A stretch of DNA of 64,000 nucleotides from CAKZLS01 sp963771545. Lineage in GTDB: Bacteria; Pseudomonadota; Alphaproteobacteria; Rhodospirillales; Defluviicoccaceae. The stretch lies in contig CAVYTX010000003.1 of assembly GCA_963771545.1 (NCBI GenBank), positions 496,001-560,000 of the forward strand, in the 5' to 3' direction. Made by a program: the position numbers and the translations under genes. Below are positions 44,306 to 53,352 of this stretch, piece by piece. Under the pieces are notes generated by a model. The model was not told the DNA's origin, did no database searches, and saw only the letters and a list, made by a program, of their open reading frames with translations. How positions within the stretch are numbered: position 1 is the first letter of the stretch; each line of letters opens with the position of its first letter.

Positions 44306-45335
44306 AGCGGCGAACACAAACCCGCGGGCCGTTATCTTCGGAATCGCCGGGCCGGAACTGAGTGGCCGGGAACGCGCGCTCTTTAACGCGACTGGCCCCC
44401 TTGGTTTCATCCTGTTCGCTCGTAATTGCGTGGCTCCGGATCAGACAAGGGCGTTGGTCGCGGACCTTCGCGATGCCGTCGGACGGGGCGACGCGCCGGT
44501 GCTCATCGACCAGGAGGGCGGCCGGGTCCAGCGCATGGGACCGCCGCACTGGCGGGCGGCGCCTCCGGCCGCGTGCTTCGCCGAGATGGCCGCAAGCGAC
44601 GAGACGGCGGCGCTGGAGGCCGCATGGCTCAACGCGCGGCTGTTGGCGGCGGATTTGGCCGATCTCGGCATCACCGTCGACTGCGCTCCCGTCCTCGATA
44701 TTCTGCAGCCGGGGGCCCACGATATCATCGGCGATCGCGCCGCCGGAACCACGCCCGACGCGGCCGCCGTGTTCGGCCGGGTCATCTGCGACGGATTGCT
44801 GGCCGGCGGGGTTCTGCCGGTGATCAAGCATATTCCGGGACACGGCCGCGCCACCGCCGACAGCCATGTCAGCCTGCCGGTGGTGCGCGCCACGCGCGAC
44901 GAACTGGAGCGGGTCGATTTTGCGCCGTTTCAAGCGTTGAACGATATGCCCTGGGGCATGACGGCTCACGTCATTTATGCGGCACTAGACGACGCTCGGG
45001 CGGCGACTATATCTGCCATTGTGATCAACGACATTATTCGCGGCGCCATAGGCTTCGACGGCGTGCTCGTCTCCGACGATATTTGCATGGGAGCGCTTGG
45101 GGGTCCGGTCGACCAACGGGCAATGGCGGCGTTGACCGCCGGCTGCGATGTGGCTTTGCACTGCAACGGCGATTTCGACGAGATGCAGGCAGTGGCGGCC
45201 ATCTGTCCGCCCCTTAACCCGGAAACCCGGGAACGGCTGGAGCGCGCCGAGGCCGTGCGGCGGGCGCCCGAACCGTTCGATGCCGGCGCGGCGAAGGATC
45301 GCCTGGCGGCGCTACTGAACTGGATGTCTGCATGA
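44298..45335 (+). CDS. nagZ: Beta-N-acetylhexosaminidase
   Basis: GH3 enzyme that removes GlcNAc from muropeptides in cell-wall recycling; 345 residues, cytoplasmic. Motifs LIDQEGGRVQRM, KHIPGHGRATADSHVSLP (catalytic Asp-His dyad) and VSDDICMGAL (nucleophile). GTG at 44298 inside the SPOR gene end is the best start; no ATG fits. Last bases overlap the next gene. Confidence 0.93.
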   Translation: MGKAANTNPRAVIFGIAGPELSGRERALFNATGPLGFILFARNCVAPDQTRALVADLRDAVGRGDAPVLIDQEGGRVQRMGPPHWRAAPPAACFAEMAASDETAALEAAWLNARLLAADLADLGITVDCAPVLDILQPGAHDIIGDRAAGTTPDAAAVFGRVICDGLLAGGVLPVIKHIPGHGRATADSHVSLPVVRATRDELERVDFAPFQALNDMPWGMTAHVIYAALDDARAATISAIVINDIIRGAIGFDGVLVSDDICMGALGGPVDQRAMAALTAGCDVALHCNGDFDEMQAVAAICPPLNPETRERLERAEAVRRAPEPFDAGAAKDRLAALLNWMSA

Positions 45336-46021
45336 CCTGGCAACAAATCGCCGTCGAGTTCTCGGTTTGGGTGTTGCCGGTCTTGCTGGCCGTCACCCTG
45401 CACGAAGCCGCTCATGGATGGGTCGCCTGGAAGCTGGGCGACGATACGGCCTATAGCCTTGGCCGGGTGACCTTCAATCCGCTCCGCCACATCGATCCGT
45501 TCGGCACCGTTATCATGCCGGCGCTGCTGCTGTTCATGTCGGGCGGTAAGTTCATGTTCGGCTTCGCCAAGCCGGTGCCTGTGAACTTCACGCGGTTGCG
45601 CAAGCCGCGCCGGGATATGATCTGGGTGGCGGCGGCCGGTCCAGGCGCCAACATCATGATCGCGCTGGCGTGCGGCGCGCTACTCCATGCGGTCCCGGCG
45701 CTTCCGGAGAGTTTCGGTCATTGGCTGGAGCTCAATCTCGCCAACGGCATTTGGATCAATGTATTGTTGGCGGTGTTCAACATGCTGCCGCTGCCGCCCC
45801 TGGATGGCGGGCGAGTCGCCGTCGGTCTGCTGCCCGTGTCGCTGGCGCGGCCACTCGCGAAGTTGGAACGCTATGGTTTGTTTATCATTCTTGGCGTCGT
45901 GTTTCTTTTGCCCTGGATCGGTGGCAAGCTTGGCGTGACGCTCAACGTCTTCGAGTGGCTCGTGGTGTATCCCGCGATCGTTCTGAGCAAGGCAATCCTG
46001 ACACTCACGGGGATCCAGTGA
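45332..46021 (+). CDS. Site-2 protease family (M50) membrane metalloprotease
   Basis: 229 residues, about six membrane spans. Zinc motif TLHEAAHGW and the second ligand region NMLPLPPLDGGR. Small S2P group, without PDZ. Intramembrane cleavage partner unknown. ATG overlaps nagZ stop (ATGA); its own stop overlaps the scpA start. Confidence 0.9.
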   Translation: MTWQQIAVEFSVWVLPVLLAVTLHEAAHGWVAWKLGDDTAYSLGRVTFNPLRHIDPFGTVIMPALLLFMSGGKFMFGFAKPVPVNFTRLRKPRRDMIWVAAAGPGANIMIALACGALLHAVPALPESFGHWLELNLANGIWINVLLAVFNMLPLPPLDGGRVAVGLLPVSLARPLAKLERYGLFIILGVVFLLPWIGGKLGVTLNVFEWLVVYPAIVLSKAILTLTGIQ

Positions 46022-46854
46022 GCGAGACGGCCATGATCGACGGCTTCGACGATGGGGACGGTTATTCCGGCGTGGGGCCGACGACGGCGTTCGTTGTCGA
46101 TATCGATGGCTATGAGGGGCCTCTCGACATCCTCCTTTCCCTGGCTCGGGATCAGAAAGTCGACCTCAAACAGATATCGGTATTGCAACTCGCGGACCAG
46201 TACCTGGCGTTCGTCGCGGAGGCGCGGCGCCTGGATCTCGAACTGGCCGCCGAGTACCTGGTCATGGCGGCGTGGCTCGCGTATCTGAAATCACGGCTGT
46301 TGCTGCCCGAACCGCCGGGCGCCGAGGAGCCCACGGGCGAGGCCTTGGCCGCGGCCCTGACGTTCCAGCTCGAACGGTTGGAGGCCATGCGCGAGGCCGG
46401 CGGCCGTCTGTTGGCGCGCAATCAGCTCGGACAGGATTTCTTCGCGCGTGGACAGCCGGAACGGTTCGGCGGTGATACGTTGACCGTTTTGCAGGTGGAT
46501 CTTTACGCGCTGCTGAAGGCCTATGGCGCTCACCTGCAACGTCGCGAGGGCGCCCGGCCGCTGCGCATAGAGCCGCAGGACTTGCACTCGGTGGAAGACG
46601 CCTTGCGGTGGCTGCGTCAGAACCTCGGTCATGCTCCGAGTTGGGAGAATTTGTGGCGTTACCTGCCGCCCGGAACCTTCGAGGGATTGCGCGCGGGAAG
46701 GCTGTCGGCGCGCTCGGCGCTGGCCGCCACGTTCGCCGCGAGCCTTGAACTCGCGCGTGGCGGCGGAGTCAAGCTGCGCCAGAACAAGCCGTTCGGACCG
46801 ATTTATTTGCGGGCCGCCGGAAACGACGCCGGAAACGATGAGGGCGACGCATGA
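46018..46854 (+). CDS. scpA: Segregation and condensation protein A
   Basis: 278-residue kleisin bridging SMC heads. N-terminal YEGPLDILLSLARDQKVDLKQI and LAAEYLVMAAWLAYLKSRLLLP are diagnostic; C-terminal winged helix. GTG at 46018 overlaps the protease stop (GTGA); ATG 46033 is an alternative. Stop overlaps scpB. Confidence 0.93.
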   Translation: MSETAMIDGFDDGDGYSGVGPTTAFVVDIDGYEGPLDILLSLARDQKVDLKQISVLQLADQYLAFVAEARRLDLELAAEYLVMAAWLAYLKSRLLLPEPPGAEEPTGEALAAALTFQLERLEAMREAGGRLLARNQLGQDFFARGQPERFGGDTLTVLQVDLYALLKAYGAHLQRREGARPLRIEPQDLHSVEDALRWLRQNLGHAPSWENLWRYLPPGTFEGLRAGRLSARSALAATFAASLELARGGGVKLRQNKPFGPIYLRAAGNDAGNDEGDA

Positions 46855-47498
46855 ACGACGTCGATCCGCAACACCTGCGGCTGCTCGAGGCGATCCTGTT
46901 CTCGTCGGCGGAAACGATGACGGAGCAGAAGCTCGCGGAACAACTCCCCGATGGCGCCGATCTCGCGGTGTTGCTATTGGAATTGCGCAATCGCTACGCC
47001 GACCATGGCGTCAACCTGGTGCGCGCCGGGAAAACGTGGGCGTTTCGTACGGCGTCCGACCTGGCGCCGTCGTTGCGAGTGGATAAACGCATCGAACGGA
47101 AGTTGTCGCGCGCCGCCCTCGAAACGCTCGCCATCATCGCCTATCACCAACCGTTGACACGAGCGGAGGTGGAGGAAATCCGCGGCGTTCAGCTCAGCAA
47201 GGGCACCCTCGACGTGCTTCTCGACCAGGGCTGGATCCGGCCGAAGGGACGCCGGCAGACCCCGGGCCGTCCCGTCACTTGGGGCACCACGGAGACGTTT
47301 CTCGATCATTTCGGTCTGGAGAGCCTCTCCGATCTTCCGGGTATCGAGGACCTGAAGGCGGCGGGACTTCTCGACGCCCGTCCGGCCATCCAGGTCTACG
47401 GCGCGCGCAGCGGAGCGGAGGAGCGCGCGGCGGCGTCGGATTCCGATGCCGATGCCGAAATGGCCGACGACGTTTCCGAAGAAGAAGGCTCGCCGTGA
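46851..47498 (+). CDS. scpB: Segregation and condensation protein B
   Basis: 215 residues; two winged-helix domains. LLEAILFSSAETMTEQKLAEQL and ALETLAIIAYHQPLTRAEVEEIRGV typical. Partner of ScpA in the SMC complex. Acidic C-terminal tail. Confidence 0.94.
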   Translation: MNDVDPQHLRLLEAILFSSAETMTEQKLAEQLPDGADLAVLLLELRNRYADHGVNLVRAGKTWAFRTASDLAPSLRVDKRIERKLSRAALETLAIIAYHQPLTRAEVEEIRGVQLSKGTLDVLLDQGWIRPKGRRQTPGRPVTWGTTETFLDHFGLESLSDLPGIEDLKAAGLLDARPAIQVYGARSGAEERAAASDSDADAEMADDVSEEEGSP

Positions 47499-47530
47499 GC
47501 CGGCGTTGCGACGGTTGAACCTTTCTGCCA

Positions 47531-47553
47531 TTATCCGGCGATAACCCGGATAA
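47531..47553. other. Hairpin before tatA
   Basis: TTATCCGG / CCGGATAA 8-bp stem with a 7-base loop, between scpB and tatA. No U-tract. May be a weak attenuator or processing site separating scpAB from tatABC. Confidence 0.5.
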
Positions 47554-47575
47554 GAAACCTAGTGAGAAAAAGTAT

Positions 47576-47821
47576 ATGGGCTCATTCAGTATCTGGCATT
47601 GGCTGATCGTGTTGGTGGTTGTCCTGATCCTTTTCGGCGGAAGAGGAAAGATCTCGCAGATCATGGGTGATTTCGGGAAGGGGCTCAAGGCCTTCAAGAA
47701 AAGCATCAAGGAAGACGAGGGCGACCCGTCCGTCGATGGCGACGAGCCGAGAGCCTTGAAATCCGACTCGTCAGCCGTGCACGAACATGCTCGTGACAAC
47801 GACCGGGAGGCCAAATCTTAG
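47576..47821 (+). CDS. tatA: Twin-arginine translocase subunit TatA
   Basis: 81 residues. N-terminal helix SIWHWLIVLVVVLILFGGRGKI, hinge, then amphipathic DFGKGLKAFKKSIKED. Forms the pore ring of the Tat export machine. The ribosome site is weak (GAGAAAAAG). Confidence 0.96.
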   Translation: MGSFSIWHWLIVLVVVLILFGGRGKISQIMGDFGKGLKAFKKSIKEDEGDPSVDGDEPRALKSDSSAVHEHARDNDREAKS

Positions 47822-47874
47822 CTTACTGTGAGAACGGACCGGCGGCACCTATTGCCCGAGTTTGAGTAGCGGCC

Positions 47875-48318
47875 ATGTTGGACATCGGCTGGCAGGAGCT
47901 TTTTCTCGTCGGAGTCATCGCGCTCCTCGTGGTGGGTCCCAAGGATCTTCCGCGCACGTTGGGCGCCCTGGCGCGCCTGTATCGCAAGGCCCGCGGCATG
48001 GCCGGCGAGTTCCAGAACGGGATCTCGGAAATGGTCCGGGAAGCCGAACTGGACGATATCAAGCGCGACGTCGAAAAAGCGGGTCGCTTTGATATGGAAA
48101 AGGAGCTCAAGAGCGCGGTCGATCCCACCGGGACGCTGAGCGACGACTTCGACCCCAAGGAATTCAATCGCCAACTCAAGGAGAGGGTCGAAGGCGGGTC
48201 GCCGCGACGACGGATTGAAACCCAGGCGGCCCCAGCCTCCGGCGATGAGGGCGACCCGGCAAAAATCCCCAACGCGCCGGCCGCGGAACCAGGCAAGAAC
48301 GATCGCGCGGGGCCGTAA
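47875..48318 (+). CDS. tatB: Twin-arginine translocase subunit TatB
   Basis: 147 residues. MLDIGWQELFLVGVIALLVVGPKDLP is the TatB signature (Glu8, GP hinge). Works with TatC in signal-peptide recognition. Six bases before tatC. Confidence 0.96.
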   Translation: MLDIGWQELFLVGVIALLVVGPKDLPRTLGALARLYRKARGMAGEFQNGISEMVREAELDDIKRDVEKAGRFDMEKELKSAVDPTGTLSDDFDPKEFNRQLKERVEGGSPRRRIETQAAPASGDEGDPAKIPNAPAAEPGKNDRAGP

Positions 48319-48324
48319 ACGGTC

Positions 48325-49209
48325 ATGGCAAAGGAGCAAGCGGACACCGACAGAATGCCGTTGATCGATCACTTGATCGAGCTGCGCCGGCGGTTGCTCT
48401 ACTCCGTCGTGGGACTGCTGGTCCTGTTTTTCATCTGCTACGCGTTCGCGGCGGACATCTATGGATTTCTCGTCCGGCCGCTCGCCGAAATTCTGGAGGA
48501 GCAGGGCGGCGAGCGGCGGATGATCTATACCGCGCTCTACGAAGCCTTTTTCACTTACATCAAGGTCGCGTTTTTCGCGGCGCTGTTTCTTGGTTTTCCG
48601 CTGATCGCCGGACAGATCTGGATGTTCGTCGCCCCCGGGCTGTACCGGAACGAGAAACGGGCGTTTCTGCCGTTCCTGATCGCGACGCCGATCCTGTTCT
48701 TTTTGGGCGGCGCGCTGGTTTATTACCTTATTTTTCCGATGGCCTGGAAGTTCTTCATCAGTTTTGAAGTGCCGGGGGGGCCCGGCGCGCTCCCCATTCA
48801 GCTCGAAGCCAAGGTGGACCAGTATCTGTCGCTGGTGATGCGGCTGATCTTCGCGTTCGGGCTGTGTTTCCAGTTGCCGGTATTGATGACGCTGTTGGCC
48901 CGGGTGGGCATGATCACGGCCAAGGGGATGAGGGAGAAGCGCAAGTATGCCATTGTCCTCGCCTTCGTCGCCGCCGCCATTCTAACGCCTCCCGACGTGA
49001 TTAGTCAGATCGGCTTGGCCGTCCCCACGATCCTCCTCTACGAGATTTCGATCCTCTGCGTCCGCCTGGTGGAGAAGCAGCGGGCCGCCGAGGAGGAAAA
49101 GGACCAGAACGTGGATGCCGCGGACATCGAGGGAGACGACGAAGAAGAAGACGACGACGAAGAGGCCGGTCAGGGAAAGCCTGGGACCACGGGTTCACCC
49201 GCGGGTTGA
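48325..49209 (+). CDS. tatC: Twin-arginine translocase subunit TatC
   Basis: 294 residues, six membrane spans. MPLIDHLIELRRRLL and FYIKVAFF-like loop (YEAFFTYIKVAFFAALFLGFP), later FGLCFQLPVLM. Signal-peptide receptor. Ends in an acidic tail of 30 residues, longer than many TatC proteins. Confidence 0.96.
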   Translation: MAKEQADTDRMPLIDHLIELRRRLLYSVVGLLVLFFICYAFAADIYGFLVRPLAEILEEQGGERRMIYTALYEAFFTYIKVAFFAALFLGFPLIAGQIWMFVAPGLYRNEKRAFLPFLIATPILFFLGGALVYYLIFPMAWKFFISFEVPGGPGALPIQLEAKVDQYLSLVMRLIFAFGLCFQLPVLMTLLARVGMITAKGMREKRKYAIVLAFVAAAILTPPDVISQIGLAVPTILLYEISILCVRLVEKQRAAEEEKDQNVDAADIEGDDEEEDDDEEAGQGKPGTTGSPAG

Positions 49210-49283
49210 TCGTTTTGCCTTCCGCCGGCAAACCGGCGGCAACGGGAAAGACCAATCCTTGACCAACTCGCGGGCTTCGGTTA

Positions 49284-49302
49284 CCCCCTTGGCGGGGGCC
49301 CT
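49284..49302 (+). terminator. Weak terminator-like hairpin before serS
   Basis: CCCCC / GGGGG stem around TTGGC followed by CCCTTTTG. Short; may end tatABC transcripts or act as the serS leader. Confidence 0.4.
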
Positions 49303-49319
49303 TTTGTACTGACGGTTTT

Positions 49320-50609
49320 ATGCTCGACATCAAATGGATACGCGACAATCCGGACGCCTTCGACGTTGAGCTTGGGCGGCGCGGATTGGCTCCGGAAGCG
49401 GGGCGGCTTCTGAAGTTGGACACGAGGCGTCGAGAGGCGCTGTCGCTCTCTCAGGACATAAAGACACGGCGCAACGGGCTGTCGCGAGAAATCGGAGATC
49501 GCAAGCGCCGTGGCGAGGATGCGTCCGAGCTGATCCAAGAAGTGTCGCGCACCAAGGCGCAACAGGCGGAGGCGGAGGAACAGGCCCGCGCCGCCGAGGC
49601 CGAACTGGAAGCGGTCCTGGCCTCGATCCCCAACCTGCCGGCCGCCGATGTACCCGAGGGCGCGGACGAGACCGCGAATGTCGAGGTTCGCCGCTGGGGT
49701 GAGACCACGGCCTTCGATTTCGACGCCAAGGAGCATTTCGAGATCGGCGAGTCTCTGGGACTGATGGATTTCGAGCGCGCGGCCAAGCTGTCCGGTGCGC
49801 GATTCGTAGTGTTGTCGGGGGCGCTCGCCCGCCTGGAAAGGGCGCTGGCGTCGTTTATGCTGGATCTCCACACCGGAGAACACGGATACACGGAGGTCAA
49901 TCCGCCGGCCTTGGTGCGTGACGGCGCCCTGTTCGGAACCGGCCAGTTGCCGAAATTCGGAGACGATCTGTTCCGGACCACGGACGATTTCTGGTTGATC
50001 CCCACCGCCGAGGTGCCGCTGACGAATTTGGTCGCCGAGGAAATCCTCGAGGAGACCGTGTTGCCCCTTCGCCGGACGGCGATGACGTGGTGCTTCCGCG
50101 CCGAGGCCGGAGCGGCGGGTAAGGACACCCGCGGCATGATTCGCCAGCACCAGTTTTCCAAGGTAGAAATGGTCAGCATCGCCAAGCCCGAGGACTCGGA
50201 TGCCGAACTGGAACGGATGACGGGCTGTGCTGAGGAGGTGTTGAAGCGGCTGGACCTTCCATACCGCGTGGTCGTCTTGTGCACCGGAGACATGGGGTTC
50301 GCGGCGCGCAAGACTTATGATATCGAGGCGTGGCTTCCGGGTCAGGGGCGTTACCGGGAAATTTCGAGCTGTTCCAATTGCGGCGATTTTCAGGCCCGGC
50401 GGATGAAGGCTCGCTATCGGCCGGAGAACGGGAAGGGCACGCGGTTCGTCCATACGCTCAACGGTTCGGGCTTGGCGGTGGGAAGGACATTGATCGCGGT
50501 TCTGGAAAACTATCAACGGGCGGATGGCTCGGTGGACGTGCCGAAGGCGCTTGTGCCGTACATGGGTGGCTTGGAAGTGATCGAGGCTGATGGTTCACGG
50601 GCCCATTGA
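49320..50609 (+). CDS. serS: Seryl-tRNA synthetase
   Basis: Class II synthetase, 429 residues: N-terminal coiled-coil tRNA arm (about 30-105), motif 2 FRAEAGAAGKDTRGMIRQHQF, then YREISSCSNCGDFQARRM near the active site. Essential. 3' end overlaps surE by 20 bases. Confidence 0.97.
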   Translation: MLDIKWIRDNPDAFDVELGRRGLAPEAGRLLKLDTRRREALSLSQDIKTRRNGLSREIGDRKRRGEDASELIQEVSRTKAQQAEAEEQARAAEAELEAVLASIPNLPAADVPEGADETANVEVRRWGETTAFDFDAKEHFEIGESLGLMDFERAAKLSGARFVVLSGALARLERALASFMLDLHTGEHGYTEVNPPALVRDGALFGTGQLPKFGDDLFRTTDDFWLIPTAEVPLTNLVAEEILEETVLPLRRTAMTWCFRAEAGAAGKDTRGMIRQHQFSKVEMVSIAKPEDSDAELERMTGCAEEVLKRLDLPYRVVVLCTGDMGFAARKTYDIEAWLPGQGRYREISSCSNCGDFQARRMKARYRPENGKGTRFVHTLNGSGLAVGRTLIAVLENYQRADGSVDVPKALVPYMGGLEVIEADGSRAH

Positions 50610-51372
50610 TCTCGCCAATGCGCGGGTGCTGATTTCCAATGACGATGGCATTCATGCGCCGGGCCTGAAACTGTTGGAAAAGATCGTGCGGGGCCTGACC
50701 AAGGAAACCTGGGTGGTGGCGCCGGAAACCGAGCAAAGCGCCGCCAGTCATTCTCTGACCATGCGCCGCCCGCTTTATCTCCGGCGGGTGGGCCGCCGGC
50801 GATATGCCGTGGATGGCACGCCCACGGATTGCGTGCTGATCGCCGTGCATCAAGTGATGAAGGGCCGTCCGCCCGATCTGGTGATATCGGGCATCAACCG
50901 TGGCGGCAACCTGGGCGAGGACGCCACGTATTCGGGGACCGTCGCCGCGGCCAAGGAGGGAGCCCTGCTGGGGTTCCGCTCCATTGCCATCAGCCAGGTT
51001 TACGAGAATCGCAAGACCGTTTCATGGGCCACGTCGGAGCAGCGGGTGGGCGGCCTGCTTCGGCAGATGGCCGCGATCGAATGGTCCAGGGGGGTCATGC
51101 TCAACGTCAACATCCCCAATGTTGCCCCCGACGCGATCACCGGCGTGGAGGTGACCCGCCAGGGCCGGCGCAAGATCGGCGGCTGCATGGTGGAGGGCGT
51201 GGATCCACGCGGCGAGCCGTATTTTTGGATTGGCGGCGACCGCGAGGAAGACCGGTTTCGAAAGGGGACGGATCTCGAAGCCGTGCATCGCGGAGCCATT
51301 TCGGTCACGCCGCTGTCGCTGGATTTAACTCATCAACCCACGCTCGACACGCTTAGGGCGGTTTTGCAATGA
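50590..51372 (+). CDS. surE: 5'/3'-nucleotidase SurE
   Basis: 260 residues. Metal-binding ISNDDGIHAPGL, APETEQSAASHSLT, VSGINRGGNLGEDATYSGTVAAA. Nucleoside monophosphate phosphatase of stationary phase. Coupled with pcm by ATGA overlap. Confidence 0.95.
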   Translation: MVHGPIDLANARVLISNDDGIHAPGLKLLEKIVRGLTKETWVVAPETEQSAASHSLTMRRPLYLRRVGRRRYAVDGTPTDCVLIAVHQVMKGRPPDLVISGINRGGNLGEDATYSGTVAAAKEGALLGFRSIAISQVYENRKTVSWATSEQRVGGLLRQMAAIEWSRGVMLNVNIPNVAPDAITGVEVTRQGRRKIGGCMVEGVDPRGEPYFWIGGDREEDRFRKGTDLEAVHRGAISVTPLSLDLTHQPTLDTLRAVLQ

Positions 51373-52007
51373 GCTCCGATTCGCGCAAAATCCGGCTGAT
51401 CATGCATCTGCGGAGCGGGGGCGTGCACGATACCCGGGTGCTGGCGGCGATCGAACGCGTCCCGAGGGAAGTATTCACGCCCGAATCGATGCGGGATCAG
51501 GCCTATGAAAACGCGACGATTCCCATCGGCTGTCACCAAACCATGAGCGCGCCGCTGGTGGTCGGAACCATGACTCAGGCCTTGGAGGTCGACGAGCGGA
51601 CCAAGGTTCTGGAAGTGGGAACCGGTTCCGGATACCAGGCCGCCGTCTTGTCCCGTCTATGCCGGCGGGTTTATACGATCGAACGGTATCGCGAGCTTCT
51701 CGAGGTGGCGGAGAAGCGGTTCGCCCAACTGGCCATCACCAACATCACCGCGAAAGTGGGCGACGGCACCCTGGGGTGGCGCGAACAGGCTCCGTTCGAA
51801 CGGATCATCGTGACGGCCGCCGCCACCGACGTCCCGCCCGTTTTGGCCGAACAACTCTCCATTGGCGGCGTGATGGTGGTGCCGGTGGACGACGGCACGG
51901 GCGAACCGCGGTTGCTGAGGGTCGTGCGGACCGACCACGGTCTCGACATTGTCGACATGGGCGAAATACGGTTCGTTCCCCTGATCGCCGACACGGGACC
52001 GAAGTAA
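51369..52007 (+). CDS. pcm: Protein-L-isoaspartate O-methyltransferase
   Basis: 212 residues. Repairs isoaspartyl residues. YENATIPIGCHQTMSAPLV, SAM loop VLEVGTGSGYQAAVLS and MVVPVDDG are present. In the usual surE-pcm-LysM/M23 order. Confidence 0.95.
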   Translation: MSSDSRKIRLIMHLRSGGVHDTRVLAAIERVPREVFTPESMRDQAYENATIPIGCHQTMSAPLVVGTMTQALEVDERTKVLEVGTGSGYQAAVLSRLCRRVYTIERYRELLEVAEKRFAQLAITNITAKVGDGTLGWREQAPFERIIVTAAATDVPPVLAEQLSIGGVMVVPVDDGTGEPRLLRVVRTDHGLDIVDMGEIRFVPLIADTGPK

Positions 52008-52010
52008 TCG

Positions 52011-53045
52011 ATGGCGGGGCCACGCTTTATCATAAGTCACTCCACTCTGATCGCCCGGGCGTCACGCCAAGCCATTCTCACCATGGCTTTGTTGGCCATG
52101 ATCTCGGCCGGCGGGTGCGGGTGGGTTCGCGTACCCGGATCGGGAACGATCCCCGCCGCCCCTGGCCCACCGGCCCCGGATCCGGCTCTGGCATCGGCGC
52201 CGGTCATTCCCCGGCCGCCGGTGGTGGAAAAGGCCGGCGTGCCGGACGTTGCCAAGCCGCCAGGCGGCAATGCCGTTCAGGTTGGGCCGGGCGATACGGT
52301 CTACGCGTTGTCGCGCCGCCATGGCGTGCCGGTGGAAACGATCATTCGGACCAACGGCCTGAAGCCGCCTTATCATCTCGTTGTTGGCCACTGGGTGACG
52401 CTGTGGCGCGACGGCGAGTACATCTTCCGCGATGGCGACACGATCGACGGCGTTGCACGGGTTTATGGCGTCGATACCCTTGCCTTGGCCAGTCTGAACG
52501 GTCTTTCGGCGCCCTACAACCTGCGCGCGGGACAGACCCTGCGCATTCCGGACGCGGCGGGACAACCGGGCGAGGCCTCGTCGCCCGCGACAACGACACC
52601 GGTCATTGCCCGGTCGCCGCTGCCGCCGCCGGCGGTGCCTCCGCCCCCCGTAGCGAGTTCCGGAGGGTTCATATGGCCGGTGGACGGCAAGGTCGTCTCG
52701 AGTTTTGGCCGTAAGACCCAGGGCCTGCAGAACGATGGCATCAACATCGAGGTGGCGCGCGGGACCGACGTCCGGGCGTCGCAGAGCGGCGTCGTCGCTT
52801 ATGCCGGAAACGAACTGCGTGGCTTCGGAAACATGCTGCTGATCAAGCATTCCGACGGTTGGGTGACCGCCTACGCCCACAATGAAACGCTCCTGGTGGC
52901 CCGCGGAGACACGGTTCGTAAAGGTCAGGTCATCGCCAAGGTCGGCACCTCCGGCAGCGTCACCAATCCGCAGCTTCACTTCGAGCTGCGCAAGGGCAAG
53001 AAACCGGTGGACCCGCTGAAATACCTGGCCAAGGGCACTGTTTAA
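52011..53045 (+). CDS. LysM/LytM lipoprotein, NlpD-like amidase activator
   Basis: 344 residues. Lipobox LLAMISAGGC, two LysM motifs (QVGPGDTVYALSRRHGV and FRDGDTIDGVARVYGV), Pro-rich linker, C-terminal M23/LytM domain. The HxxxD metal motif reads NDGIN and the HxH motif reads QLHF, so the domain is degenerate and probably activates amidases as NlpD/EnvC do instead of cutting peptidoglycan. Start 52011 includes an odd N-terminus; an internal ATG could be real. Confidence 0.88.
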   Translation: MAGPRFIISHSTLIARASRQAILTMALLAMISAGGCGWVRVPGSGTIPAAPGPPAPDPALASAPVIPRPPVVEKAGVPDVAKPPGGNAVQVGPGDTVYALSRRHGVPVETIIRTNGLKPPYHLVVGHWVTLWRDGEYIFRDGDTIDGVARVYGVDTLALASLNGLSAPYNLRAGQTLRIPDAAGQPGEASSPATTTPVIARSPLPPPAVPPPPVASSGGFIWPVDGKVVSSFGRKTQGLQNDGINIEVARGTDVRASQSGVVAYAGNELRGFGNMLLIKHSDGWVTAYAHNETLLVARGDTVRKGQVIAKVGTSGSVTNPQLHFELRKGKKPVDPLKYLAKGTV

Positions 53046-53244
53046 TCCGAAGCAGGCCGCCTCTCGCGGGCAGACGAACCGCGTTTCACACCATACTCCG
53101 CCAAAAAAATACGTAAAGTAATAAAATTATATCGACTTTATTGGTATAGAGCTAACAAACTATATTTTCGCATCAGATCAAATCGTATGTTATACCGGTG
53201 CGTAATATGGCCTTGATTTAGTATATTTTATAAAACGAGGTCAT
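53046..53244. other. AT-rich region before the ParA cassette
   Basis: Markedly AT-rich (for example TAATAAAATTATATCGACTT) in a GC-rich genome. ACTTTATTG here (about 53135) recurs at about 55183 beyond the cassette. Possibly promoters or a partition site; no gene seen. Confidence 0.45.
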
Positions 53245-53352
53245 ATGGATCGCCGCAAGGTAACAGCCGATGACGTAGAAAGGATAAGATCGGTGACACT
53301 CACAGGTTTACATCAACTCATCGACCCTTGTGAAGGAATGTGGCGATGCTGA
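53245..53352 (+). CDS. Possible 35-residue leader ORF overlapping parA
   Basis: ATG frame MDRRKVTADDVERIRSVTLT... of 35 residues, ending TGA inside the first codons of the ParA-like gene. AACGAGG lies before the ATG. Charged, no domain recognised. It may couple translation of parA, or be chance. Confidence 0.3.
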   Translation: MDRRKVTADDVERIRSVTLTGLHQLIDPCEGMWRC

